Positions 53,870 through 61,893 of a DNA stretch of 64,000 nt are shown one piece after another. The notes beneath the pieces are model-generated. The model was not told the origin of the DNA and did no database searches. It worked only from the letters and a program-made list of their open reading frames with translations. The number at the start of each line of letters is the position of its first letter. Position 1 is the first letter of the stretch. Source of the DNA: QHXW01 sp035280425 (lineage in GTDB: Bacteria > Acidobacteriota > Terriglobia > Bryobacterales > Bryobacteraceae); NCBI GenBank assembly GCA_035280425.1, contig DATEFW010000016.1:62001-126000 (forward strand), given 5' to 3'. The translations under genes were made by a program, and so were the position numbers.

Positions 53870-55579
53870 TCACTCTGGCTGCCCTGTACCCTGGCGCAGC
53901 GTAATCAAGCGGTCGACCTTGACCCCTGTGAAGTGCTCCTTTATCCCATCCGGCCAGTTGACGATGACCGCGTCAATCTGAGGCGTGTTCCCCAGTCCAA
54001 AATGCACCCGCACGTCGCTCGCGCTGAGGTAGCTGGAATCCGTGTGCACCCGCCGCCACAACGTATCCTGCCCTTTGCGAACCACCCCCACCCGGGCTCC
54101 GATCGCGAACCGGTTGGTTTTGCGAGATTCCAGCTTAACCGTCAGCCAATGCGGTCGAGCCGAAGGCGGCCGGCGCGAAAGCTGATTCCGTAGCAGCCGT
54201 ACCGGCCCGTTGTTATTTGTGACCACGATATCCATCGCGCCATCGTTATCGATGTCGCCGAATGCGGTGGCGCGGCTGACGTCTTCGACCTGAAATGCCG
54301 GCCCCGCCGTCCCCGAAACGTCGCGGAACCGCTTGCCGCGTCCTTCGTTGTGAAACAACTGCTTACGCTGGGCGTAAGGAAAATCTGTGGTTCGCTCCGA
54401 ACCCACGATCGTTACCGCCCCATTGGCGATGAACAGATCCAACCATCCGTCGTTGTCGTAATCGAACCAACCGGCTCCGAAGCCCGTGTAGCCGAAAGTG
54501 GGCTGAAGCAACCCGAATTCCGCGGTCACGTCGTCGAACTGGCCCTTGGCATCGCCCCGAAAAACCGTCACGCCCTCCCGGGTGAGATTGGTTACCAGTA
54601 ACACCTGCCCGCCGCTATTCTCGACGTCGGCCAGGGTAACTCCCATGCCTGCCTTGGCCAGACCGTCCATGCTGTAGGCCATACCCATATCGAGCGCGGC
54701 TTCCCGAAATGTCCCGTTTCCCTGATTCAGCCAAAGCCGGTTTGCGGCGGTATCGTTCGCTACATAGATATCCGGCCGGCCGTCGCCGTTCAAGTCGGCG
54801 CAAAGCACACCCAGGCCCGGCCCATAGGAGCTGTTGATACCGGAAGCCTCGCTCACATCTTCAAATTTGCCGTTGCGCAGGTTCCTGAAAAGGCGCGAAG
54901 GCGCCGCGTGGTACATCTTGGGCGTGCAGTAGTCCGGCTCGCCTGTGGGAGAAAAGCATTCGCGATTGCCTTCGGTGGTGAAGTCGACGTAATTGCAGAC
55001 AAACAGATCCAGCCAGCCGTCGCCGTCGAAATCCACCCACGCTGCGCTGGTCGACCAGTGCTCGTCATCCACTCCCGCTGCCCGGGTGACGTCGGTAAAC
55101 GTGCCGTCGCCGTTATTGTGATAGAGCACGTTGTGCCCGAAATTGGTGACGTAGAGATCCTGGAAGCCGTCGTTGTCGTAATCGCCGACCGCGACGCCCA
55201 TGCCATATCCGATGTGCCCTACACCGGCCTTTTCGGTCACATCGACGAAGCGCAGCTCGCCCGTCTCGGCCAGCAGGTTCTTGAAAAGCCTGTTGCCTGG
55301 CTTCCAGTTGGATGGAGTGGGTAACAGCAGCTTGCCCTTTGGATCGAGCCGGGTCCCCTGGACCAGATAGATATCCAGGTCGCCGTCGTTGTCGTAATCG
55401 AACAAGGCCACGCCGGCGCCCATGATCTCGGGCATATAGTGATGGCCTGTGGCGAAATTGAAGTGATGGAAGTTGAGCCCGGTCTCGGCAGCGACATCTC
55501 GGAATAGAGGAGTCTCGCCGGCGCCCGCGTTCGGCAAGGCAGCGCCGGCCAGCGCGCCCAGAAACGAGCGGCGTCTCAT
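53870..55579 (-). CDS. CRTAC1-like FG-GAP/VCBS repeat protein with ASPIC/UnbV domain
   Basis: A 569-residue exported beta-propeller. RRRSFLGALAGAALP resembles a Tat-type signal. At least six FG-GAP/VCBS repeats carry Ca2+-binding loops such as DYDNDGDLD, DYDNDGFQD, DFDGDGWLD, DLNGDGRPD and DIDNDGAMD. The C-terminal ASPIC/UnbV domain is at about 490-560 (GARVGVVRKGQDTLWRRVHTDSSYLSASDVRVHFGLG). Such proteins are abundant in Acidobacteria and probably bind surface partners. Its start overlaps the TPR gene stop (ATGA). Confidence 0.92.
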   Translation of the reverse strand: MRRRSFLGALAGAALPNAGAGETPLFRDVAAETGLNFHHFNFATGHHYMPEIMGAGVALFDYDNDGDLDIYLVQGTRLDPKGKLLLPTPSNWKPGNRLFKNLLAETGELRFVDVTEKAGVGHIGYGMGVAVGDYDNDGFQDLYVTNFGHNVLYHNNGDGTFTDVTRAAGVDDEHWSTSAAWVDFDGDGWLDLFVCNYVDFTTEGNRECFSPTGEPDYCTPKMYHAAPSRLFRNLRNGKFEDVSEASGINSSYGPGLGVLCADLNGDGRPDIYVANDTAANRLWLNQGNGTFREAALDMGMAYSMDGLAKAGMGVTLADVENSGGQVLLVTNLTREGVTVFRGDAKGQFDDVTAEFGLLQPTFGYTGFGAGWFDYDNDGWLDLFIANGAVTIVGSERTTDFPYAQRKQLFHNEGRGKRFRDVSGTAGPAFQVEDVSRATAFGDIDNDGAMDIVVTNNNGPVRLLRNQLSRRPPSARPHWLTVKLESRKTNRFAIGARVGVVRKGQDTLWRRVHTDSSYLSASDVRVHFGLGNTPQIDAVIVNWPDGIKEHFTGVKVDRLITLRQGTGQPE

Positions 55580-56991
55580 CGCCCGCCGCCGAGTGTTTTC
55601 AGATCCCGCTCGATACTCGTCAGCAGTTGCGACTGCCCGCGCGCCGCGGCCGCATCCCGCGCCTTGCCGAAATATTCGAGAGCGTTGACGCGATCTCCCG
55701 CCCGCGCATACGTAGCAGCCAGAGCATAAATATACGTAGGTGTCTTTTCATCTTCGGGCGTCAATGCCCTCTGAAACTCCCGGATGGCTTCCTGGTAGCT
55801 CTGGCGGTTGACCAAAATGCGGCCCAGATGAAAGCGCGCCAGGGGATAATCCGGCTGGGCAGCGATCGCCTCCCGAAATTCGCGCTCGGCGTCATCGAGC
55901 TTCCCTTGCTGCTCTTCAATGGCGCCCAAATTATTGTGCGCCTCGGCGTAATTGGGGTTGATCGCAATAGCGTGCCGGAACGCTTCCGCGGCTTCTGCCA
56001 CCTGCCGTTCGCCATACAGGAGAACGCCGTAGTTATACCAGGCGTCAGATCGCCCCGGATTCAGCCGGATGGCGGTTTCGAACTGCTCTTTGGCTCGTGC
56101 TTTGTCACCCGTCCGCGCGTATAGCGAAATCAGATTCACGCGCACCTGCACGTTGTTGGGATCGACTGCCAGGGCGGCTTCATGCTCGCGCACCGCATCT
56201 TCGAAGCGGCCAGCCTTTTCCAATTCCGCGCCGCGCTGGATGTGCGCCTGCACTCCGTGGTTCAGCTCGTGAATGCGCTCGAAAAGCGGATCGTCAAGCG
56301 GCGGCTCGGCCGTCACATATTTCTGGTAAAGGGCGAGGTGCTCCTGGGCTTGCGCGCTTTTACCCGCCCTGCGCAGCTCCTGGGCCAGTGCGAAATGCGC
56401 CGCTCCGTACTGCGGAAATAGTTCGCACGCCTTGGCATAGGATTCAGCCGCTCCGACATGATCTCCCGAAGCCTGCTGCGCGCGGCCAAGGCCGTACCAG
56501 GCCTGAGCCGACCGGGCATGTTGCGCCAGAATCCGCCGCGCCACTGCGCCGGCCTCATCCCACGCCCCCATCCCCGCCAGGCTTTGCGCCAGCCGGACCT
56601 GTGCCGCGAGATCGTTCGGTCGAATTTCAAGCGCTGATTCCAGCGATTTTCGGGCCGCTTGGAATTGGCCGTCGGCCAGCTCCGCCGCGCCCCGCAGGTA
56701 CAGCCAGTCGTAGTTCTTCGGGTCGAGCCGATGCGCGCGTGTGTACGCTTGCACGGCCGGCGCGTACTGCTGGTAAGCGTGCAGCGTCATCGCCAGCGTG
56801 CCGACCTCTTGGGCATCGCGGGGATGAGCCGCCGCTTCGGATTCGGCGTGCTCGATTTCCGCGCGAATAGCGGGTTGGAAGTGGGACGTATTCAGTCGCG
56901 GCAGATCGGGAAGACGCTCGCTCTGGGCATGCGCGTGCGGCCAGCCCACACATGCCGCCCCCAGTACGACCGCGCTCCAGCCAATCCGCAT
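55576..56991 (-). CDS. Secreted TPR protein
   Basis: A 471-residue protein with a signal peptide (residues 1-22) and about ten TPRs. Examples are YAPAVQAYTRAHRLDPKNYDWLYLRGAAELADGQF, NVQVRVNLISLYARTGDKARAKEQFETAIRLNP and NYAEAHNNLGAIEEQQGKLDDAEREFREAIAAQPDY. It is coupled to the CRTAC1 gene by ATGA, so the two probably form a complex outside the cytoplasm. It is 43 bp downstream of the response regulator. Confidence 0.9.
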   Translation of the reverse strand: MRIGWSAVVLGAACVGWPHAHAQSERLPDLPRLNTSHFQPAIRAEIEHAESEAAAHPRDAQEVGTLAMTLHAYQQYAPAVQAYTRAHRLDPKNYDWLYLRGAAELADGQFQAARKSLESALEIRPNDLAAQVRLAQSLAGMGAWDEAGAVARRILAQHARSAQAWYGLGRAQQASGDHVGAAESYAKACELFPQYGAAHFALAQELRRAGKSAQAQEHLALYQKYVTAEPPLDDPLFERIHELNHGVQAHIQRGAELEKAGRFEDAVREHEAALAVDPNNVQVRVNLISLYARTGDKARAKEQFETAIRLNPGRSDAWYNYGVLLYGERQVAEAAEAFRHAIAINPNYAEAHNNLGAIEEQQGKLDDAEREFREAIAAQPDYPLARFHLGRILVNRQSYQEAIREFQRALTPEDEKTPTYIYALAATYARAGDRVNALEYFGKARDAAAARGQSQLLTSIERDLKTLGGGR

Positions 56992-57034
56992 AAAAGCCGC
57001 AGCTTCTCATTGTAGGCGGAGCGGAAGCCCTCTC

Positions 57035-57673
57035 TCAGATCACGCCCCTGCGCAAGGCCTTACTCACGGCTTCGGATTTCGAGTGCACATGCAGCTTCTC
57101 GTATACTTTCCGCACGTAGTTGCGAATGGTGTTCACACTCACGCGCATCTGGTCGGCGGCGGATTGATAACTGTAGCCCTCGGCGAGCAGCGCCAGCACG
57201 CGCTGCTCCTGCTGCGTCAGCTCAACCGGCGGCTGCGGCGCTGCCGTCTTTTGAAACAGCCCGATGATCTGGCGCGCGATCTCGGGCGAAATCGGCGATC
57301 CCCCGGCTTTAGCCGACCGGATCGCGTCCAGCAGCTTTGCGGGCGGCGTGCTCTTGAGCAGGTAGCCGTTCGCCCCGTTGCAGATAGATGTAAAAACTTT
57401 GCTGCGTTCCGAGAAAACGGTGAGCATCAGGATTTCAACACCCGGGCAGGTGCGGCGCAAAACTTCGACAGCTTCATCGCCCGCCAGGCCAGGAAGTTGA
57501 ATATCGAGCAGCAGCACTTCCGGATGAGCCGCGCTCAAACTGGGGAGCGCTTCTTCGACTGATCCAAAGGCGCCTGCGCAGACGAAGCCTTCGGCGCCGT
57601 CGATAATCCGGCGCAGCCCGTCCACGAGCACCTGATCATCGTCGATGATGGCGACGCGGGTCGCTTCCGCCAT
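57035..57673 (-). CDS. NarL/FixJ-type response regulator
   Basis: A 212-residue two-component regulator. The receiver has the acidic pair IIDDDQVL, phosphoacceptor D57 (LLLDIQLPG) and K107 (GYLLKS). The LuxR-type HTH is at about 148-210 (ELTQQEQRVLALLAEGYSYQSAADQMRVSVNTIRNYVRKVYEKLHVHSKSEAV). It lies 44 bp downstream of its kinase, the HisKA_3 partner class expected. The start may instead be TTG at 57685; neither has a clear Shine-Dalgarno sequence. Targets may include its own operon. Confidence 0.93.
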   Translation of the reverse strand: MAEATRVAIIDDDQVLVDGLRRIIDGAEGFVCAGAFGSVEEALPSLSAAHPEVLLLDIQLPGLAGDEAVEVLRRTCPGVEILMLTVFSERSKVFTSICNGANGYLLKSTPPAKLLDAIRSAKAGGSPISPEIARQIIGLFQKTAAPQPPVELTQQEQRVLALLAEGYSYQSAADQMRVSVNTIRNYVRKVYEKLHVHSKSEAVSKALRRGVI

Positions 57674-57717
57674 CCCCCAATACAAGCACTTTCACGCGCT
57701 CGGCGGCAAGCGCATAC

Positions 57718-60700
57718 TTATGCTTTTCGCAGCCGGAGGCTGAATTCCAGGGTGGCTTTGGTGCCGCCTTCCGGACGCGTCCCGATCCAAAAATCCCCGC
57801 CAAGCCGCTCCGCCCGCCGCTGCATGCTAGCAAGCCCCATTCCTTGCCCGGCGTCCGGCGAAAAACCGCGCCCGTCATCCTCAATGCCGGCCCAGATCCG
57901 GCTGTCCTCCACCCCGATGCGGAGGGCGACGTTGCTGGCCTCCGAGTGTTGGGCGATGTTGTGGATCGCCTCTTTGAAAATGAGGTAGAACTGCCGGCGT
58001 TGATCGGGCGAAAGCTTCTGGCCGAGGGCATCGGAAGGGCCGTCGCAAGTCCAGTGAATGCCGCGCGCTTCCAGCACGTCCGAGCCAAATGCCCTCAGCC
58101 GGGCGATTACGTCCGCGAGATTGTCGCGCCGCGGGTCAATCGACCAGACAATATCGCCCATCTCGTCCACCAGCCCTCGCGAAGTCTCGGCAATATCCCC
58201 CAGCATGTGGTGCGAATCGCGGTCCGATGCCTGCACGCGGTCTTTGACCACTTCGCTCATCACGGCGATTCGGGCCAGGCTGGCGCCGATATCATCGTGA
58301 AGATCCGTCGCGATTCGCGAGCGCACGCGCTCGAGTGCCACCCGTGCCTCCAGCCGTACTCGGTGTCCGAGAAAACCAAGGCCCAGCAGAATTCCGGCAA
58401 TCCCCGCCTGAAACCACCACTGCCGCCAGGGGGCCGGCGAGATGGTGAATGCGAATGACGCCGGTGTCCGGCTCGAGGCGCCGTCAGAGTTGATGGCGCG
58501 CACGAGAAATTGATAGCGCCCCGGCGCCAGATTCGAGAAATAAACCGTCGAAGTAGTCGAAGGCTCGCTCCAGCCGCCGGCCGCACCTTTCAGCAGAAAT
58601 TGATATCGAACCTGGTCCGGCGCGCGGAAATCGATGGAAGAAAAATCAATTCGCACTGAATTGTTCTTCCAGGAGAACGTCGAGGCCGGAACCTGAAGCT
58701 CGCCCAGATCGGATATCGGTTGCGGCGCTCCTGCCACGTGGACGCCCGTGATCCGGGCCTCGATGGCTGGCTGCCGACCCTTCTGTACGGGGTCCAGCCG
58801 TGACAATCCGCGGTTCGAGAGAAACCAAAGGCGGCCCTTATGGTCCGCCAGCGCGGCCCGGATATCGCCCTTCACCAGCCCATCGGAATTGGAATAGTGC
58901 GTGATGCGCTCCGTCACGGGGTCGATCTGATCCACGCCGCGTGCGGTTCCGGCATAAATGCGTCCGTAACGGTCTTCGGTGACGCACCAGATCTCGTTGC
59001 TCGAGAGCCCCCGCAAACGGTCGTATAGATGGACGCTGACCCGGTCGGCTTCGGGATGATCGATTCTCCCCAGACCGGCATCCGCGCTCGCAATCCAAAG
59101 CCGCTTCGACCGGTCACAGTACAGGTTCTGTATATTGCCGGCGGGAGCGCCGGAAACCTGCTCAAACCGTCCGTTACGCAAGCGGTAGAGGCCGCCCGGG
59201 CGGCCGAGTCCGATCCAGATCTGCCCGCCTGGCCCCTCTGCGAAAGCGGTAATGCTGCGCTCGCGCGCGACGTCGGGCAATGCGAGATCCTCGAGACGCG
59301 ACTGCGCCCTGTTCCAGCGCATCAATCCGAACTTCCATCCGCGAAACGTCGTGATCCAGATATCGTGCCGGCTGTCTTCCCATAAATGCCGCGCTTCACG
59401 GTCCTGGATTAGCCGGAGGTTCGGCTCGCCCTTTGGTATTCCGGGGCCGGACCGAGCACTGCCGAAGCGAACCACGCCGCGAGGGGTGGCAATCCACCAC
59501 GCACCGAGGTGATCCACCAGCACAGACTGGTTTGAGGTCGGAGTTGATTCAGTGACCGCGCGCGGAAGGCGCGGCTCGACGGCGCGGAACCGCCGCCCAT
59601 CCAGGCAGCGGATCGGCCGGCGCGATTCCGAAATCGCGTCGATGCAAATCCCTCCGGCCGGCGTTTCGACAATTTGATCGCTTCCGGTGAGCGACAATCC
59701 GTCGGCCTTGCCGAAGTTGACAAAGCCGGTCCGGTCTAAACACATCACGCCGCCGCGCCGCGAACCGATCCACAAATTTCCGTCCGGACCGATAGTCAGG
59801 TCGTAAACCTCCTGATCTGTCAGCCCGTCTTCGGCCGAATACACCCGGAAGTTCGCCGGCAATGGAGCGCCTCCGGCCCATTCGACAAGCCCTCCTAATG
59901 TGCTGATCCAGCGCCGCCCATCGGGCAGGAACAGAATGTCGCGGGTGTCGCGGTGCGGCAAGCCATTCTCCGTGGTGACCGTCAGATCGACCACGCGGCT
60001 GCCCGGCTGCGGTTTCGGCGACAGGCGTGCGATTCCGTGCCGCGTACAGATCCAGATGCGCCCCTGAGGATCGGCGGTAATGGTGTCCACAAAGTCGTGC
60101 GGCAACCCGTCCGGCGACATGAATCGCGCCCAAGCGCCCTTGAGATCGCGGCGGTACAACCCGCTCACTGTGCCCACCCAAAGAGTGCCGTCCGGCTCCC
60201 GGTACAGTGAATTCACGGACGACGCTTCCCGCTCGCCGGCGGGAGCTCCGAAAGCGATCTGCTCGAACCGGGCGCCGCCATTGTTCAGGCGCAACCGGTA
60301 AAGGCCTGCTGCGGTTCCCGCGAGCACCGCGCCATCAGGCTCCTCGCGCAGCACATTGACGAACAGTGCTTGCGGCGGGCCATCCGGCCGGAACGTGGTG
60401 AACCGCTTTTCCGGATGGTCAGGCCGGAACAGCGCGACTCCTCCGTCGGTGGCTACCCAGTAGCTGCCGGAACGCGTTTCGATGATGTCGTTCACGTGGA
60501 TATGGGGCAGGCCGTCGGCGACGGTGTAATTCACAAACTGGCGGCCGTCGAAGCGCGACAGGCCTTCATCCGTGCAGATCCACAGGAAATCGTGTGAATC
60601 CCGGACTATGCTGCTGACGTGATCGTGCGCCAGCCCCTCGGCCACGGTATAAGAGCGGATGGGCAGCGTTTCCGCGTGCGCCCACCAGAGGGCTGCGCAG

Positions 60701-60741
60701 CCCAGACATAACCAACTTGAGATTCGATCCCGGACCGGCAT
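57718..60741 (-). CDS. Hybrid-type sensor histidine kinase with two-component propeller and Y_Y_Y domain
   Basis: A 1007-residue membrane receptor kinase. After a signal peptide the periplasmic part carries a dozen or so short propeller repeats (SIVRDSHDFLWICTDEGLSRFDG, LYREPDGTLWVGTVSGLYR), then a Y_Y_Y domain (YQFLLKGAAGGWSEPSTTSTVYFSNLAPGRYQFLVRAINSDG). One membrane helix near residue 795 leads to HisKA_3 with H815 (DLHDDIGASLARIAVMSE) and an HATPase domain (IEDDGRGFSPDAGQGMGLASMQRRAERLGG). There is no receiver or AraC domain, unlike Bacteroides hybrids. The ATG at 60741 fits the signal peptide and promoter. Confidence 0.92.
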   Translation of the reverse strand: MPVRDRISSWLCLGCAALWWAHAETLPIRSYTVAEGLAHDHVSSIVRDSHDFLWICTDEGLSRFDGRQFVNYTVADGLPHIHVNDIIETRSGSYWVATDGGVALFRPDHPEKRFTTFRPDGPPQALFVNVLREEPDGAVLAGTAAGLYRLRLNNGGARFEQIAFGAPAGEREASSVNSLYREPDGTLWVGTVSGLYRRDLKGAWARFMSPDGLPHDFVDTITADPQGRIWICTRHGIARLSPKPQPGSRVVDLTVTTENGLPHRDTRDILFLPDGRRWISTLGGLVEWAGGAPLPANFRVYSAEDGLTDQEVYDLTIGPDGNLWIGSRRGGVMCLDRTGFVNFGKADGLSLTGSDQIVETPAGGICIDAISESRRPIRCLDGRRFRAVEPRLPRAVTESTPTSNQSVLVDHLGAWWIATPRGVVRFGSARSGPGIPKGEPNLRLIQDREARHLWEDSRHDIWITTFRGWKFGLMRWNRAQSRLEDLALPDVARERSITAFAEGPGGQIWIGLGRPGGLYRLRNGRFEQVSGAPAGNIQNLYCDRSKRLWIASADAGLGRIDHPEADRVSVHLYDRLRGLSSNEIWCVTEDRYGRIYAGTARGVDQIDPVTERITHYSNSDGLVKGDIRAALADHKGRLWFLSNRGLSRLDPVQKGRQPAIEARITGVHVAGAPQPISDLGELQVPASTFSWKNNSVRIDFSSIDFRAPDQVRYQFLLKGAAGGWSEPSTTSTVYFSNLAPGRYQFLVRAINSDGASSRTPASFAFTISPAPWRQWWFQAGIAGILLGLGFLGHRVRLEARVALERVRSRIATDLHDDIGASLARIAVMSEVVKDRVQASDRDSHHMLGDIAETSRGLVDEMGDIVWSIDPRRDNLADVIARLRAFGSDVLEARGIHWTCDGPSDALGQKLSPDQRRQFYLIFKEAIHNIAQHSEASNVALRIGVEDSRIWAGIEDDGRGFSPDAGQGMGLASMQRRAERLGGDFWIGTRPEGGTKATLEFSLRLRKA

Positions 60742-60753
60742 TTCGAGGCCGAC

Positions 60754-60759
60754 ATTATA
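60754..60759 (-). promoter_or_regulatory. -10 element of the kinase operon
   Basis: TATAAT on the minus strand lies 12 bases before the kinase ATG, which predicts a leader of only about six bases. No -35 resembling TTGACA is seen 17 bp upstream. Confidence 0.45.
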
Positions 60760-60804
60760 ACCTTCCCCAGGCGATTGCCGCCCGTCGCTTCGCCGCCTCA
60801 CGTG

Positions 60805-60882
60805 TTACTTTTTCGCGAAAGAGTGATATGCGGAATGGATCGTAGTGGCAAGCAGCAGCACCACCACTAGCGCCATGATCAT
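60805..60882 (-). CDS. 25-residue single-membrane-span peptide
   Basis: MIMALVVVLLLATTIHSAYH then SFAKK: a single hydrophobic segment with a basic end. Its ATG overlaps the TGA of the membrane-protein gene (ATGA), and GGGAG stands ten bases upstream. The frame also opens at a GTG at 60915 (36 residues). Coupling to a membrane protein suggests a small accessory subunit. It is too short for family recognition. Confidence 0.45.
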   Translation of the reverse strand: MIMALVVVLLLATTIHSAYHSFAKK

Positions 60883-61628
60883 TTGGATGCGCTCCCGCTG
60901 CTGGTTTTCGGCCACCACACGCCAAAGCCTTGGCGTGCTCCGGTCGCAAGCTCGACCATCACGATGCTCTGCCTGTGGTCCTCCGGGAGGGGTTCGATCC
61001 GGATTGTCCGCCTTATCCTAGGAGCGTTGGGTGGAAACATCTTCCAGCCGTCTGCTTCCTGTACGTAAACCACGCTGGAAGCGTCCGGTTCTCTGAGTTC
61101 CACCGGCTCGTGGATCGGGCGCTGCATAACCAGAATCACGGCGCTCTTTTTTCCGCTTCCATACCGGCCGCTCCCGAAGCTGGAAACGGTTCCGCCGATC
61201 CCGGTAGCTCGGATTTGACGAATCGCTTGATCGGACAGGATCGCCGCGGCCGGATTCGGCATCGGGTCGATGGCCAGCGGCCCGTTCGAGGGAGTCCACA
61301 ATAGAATCGAAAGCGTGAGTTCCTGATCCGTCAAGAGTGTCTTGCCTACGGAGAAAACGCCCGGCAGGTAAAACGTCCAGATGCAGGCGGCGCCTATGAG
61401 CGCCGTTCGCGCGGCTGTGCGCCGGTCCAGCAAACGGATCGGCGCCGACGCCACCAGAATGAGCGACCCGAGAAGCGATATATATTCCGTGATACTGATG
61501 CCTGCTCCCCAGACCGCCCATCCGAGCGCCCAAACGACGGGTATCGCGGTCGCGATGCCGGTGGCAAGGTAAAGCAGAGCCGCCATGGAAGCGATTATGG
61601 CATCGGGGCGCCGGGATCCGCGGATCAC
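60879..61628 (-). CDS. Integral membrane protein of unknown function
   Basis: Up to 249 residues. Three hydrophobic segments come in the first 110 (MAALLYLATGIATAIPVVWALGW, ISITEYISLLGSLILVASAPIRLL, ALIGAACIWTFYLPGVF). A soluble domain of about 130 residues follows and ends KTSSGSASK. The start is GTG at 61628 or ATG at 61586, neither with a spaced Shine-Dalgarno sequence. No family recognised. It is followed by the coupled 25-residue peptide and, 63 bp later, the kinase. Confidence 0.65.
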   Translation of the reverse strand: MIRGSRRPDAIIASMAALLYLATGIATAIPVVWALGWAVWGAGISITEYISLLGSLILVASAPIRLLDRRTAARTALIGAACIWTFYLPGVFSVGKTLLTDQELTLSILLWTPSNGPLAIDPMPNPAAAILSDQAIRQIRATGIGGTVSSFGSGRYGSGKKSAVILVMQRPIHEPVELREPDASSVVYVQEADGWKMFPPNAPRIRRTIRIEPLPEDHRQSIVMVELATGARQGFGVWWPKTSSGSASK

Positions 61629-61635
61629 CCCCAGT

Positions 61636-61665
61636 TTGCGAGTTAGAGCCGCCCGCTGCTAGAAT
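61636..61665 (+). promoter_or_regulatory. Predicted rpmB promoter
   Basis: TTGCGA (61636-61641) and TAGAAT (61660-61665) are 18 bp apart. Transcription would begin near 61672, giving a leader of about 30 bases that contains GAGGGAG. Confidence 0.55.
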
Positions 61666-61701
61666 TAAAAATTACCGCCTGAGAGGGAGATTCTTCGATT
61701 C

Positions 61702-61893
61702 ATGGCTAGAGTTTGTGAAGTTTGCGGCCGCGGCCCGCGTTTCGGCCACCGCATCAGCCACGCGCATAACGTGACCAAGCGCCGCTGGAACCTGAACCTG
61801 CAGACCGTCCGCGCCGTGGTCAACGGCGCTACCCGCCGTCTGCGCGTCTGCACGTCCTGCATCAAGAGCGGCAAAGTCCAAAAGGCCGCTTAA
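61702..61893 (+). CDS. rpmB: Ribosomal protein bL28
   Basis: A 63-residue 50S protein. MARVCEVCGRGPRFGHRISH and the second CxxC in VCTSCIKSGKV form the four-cysteine zinc-binding (C+) form, and AHNVTKRRWNLNLQTVRA is the L28 core. It has its own promoter. Its stop overlaps the stop of the convergent gene (shared TTAA). Confidence 0.96.
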   Translation: MARVCEVCGRGPRFGHRISHAHNVTKRRWNLNLQTVRAVVNGATRRLRVCTSCIKSGKVQKAA

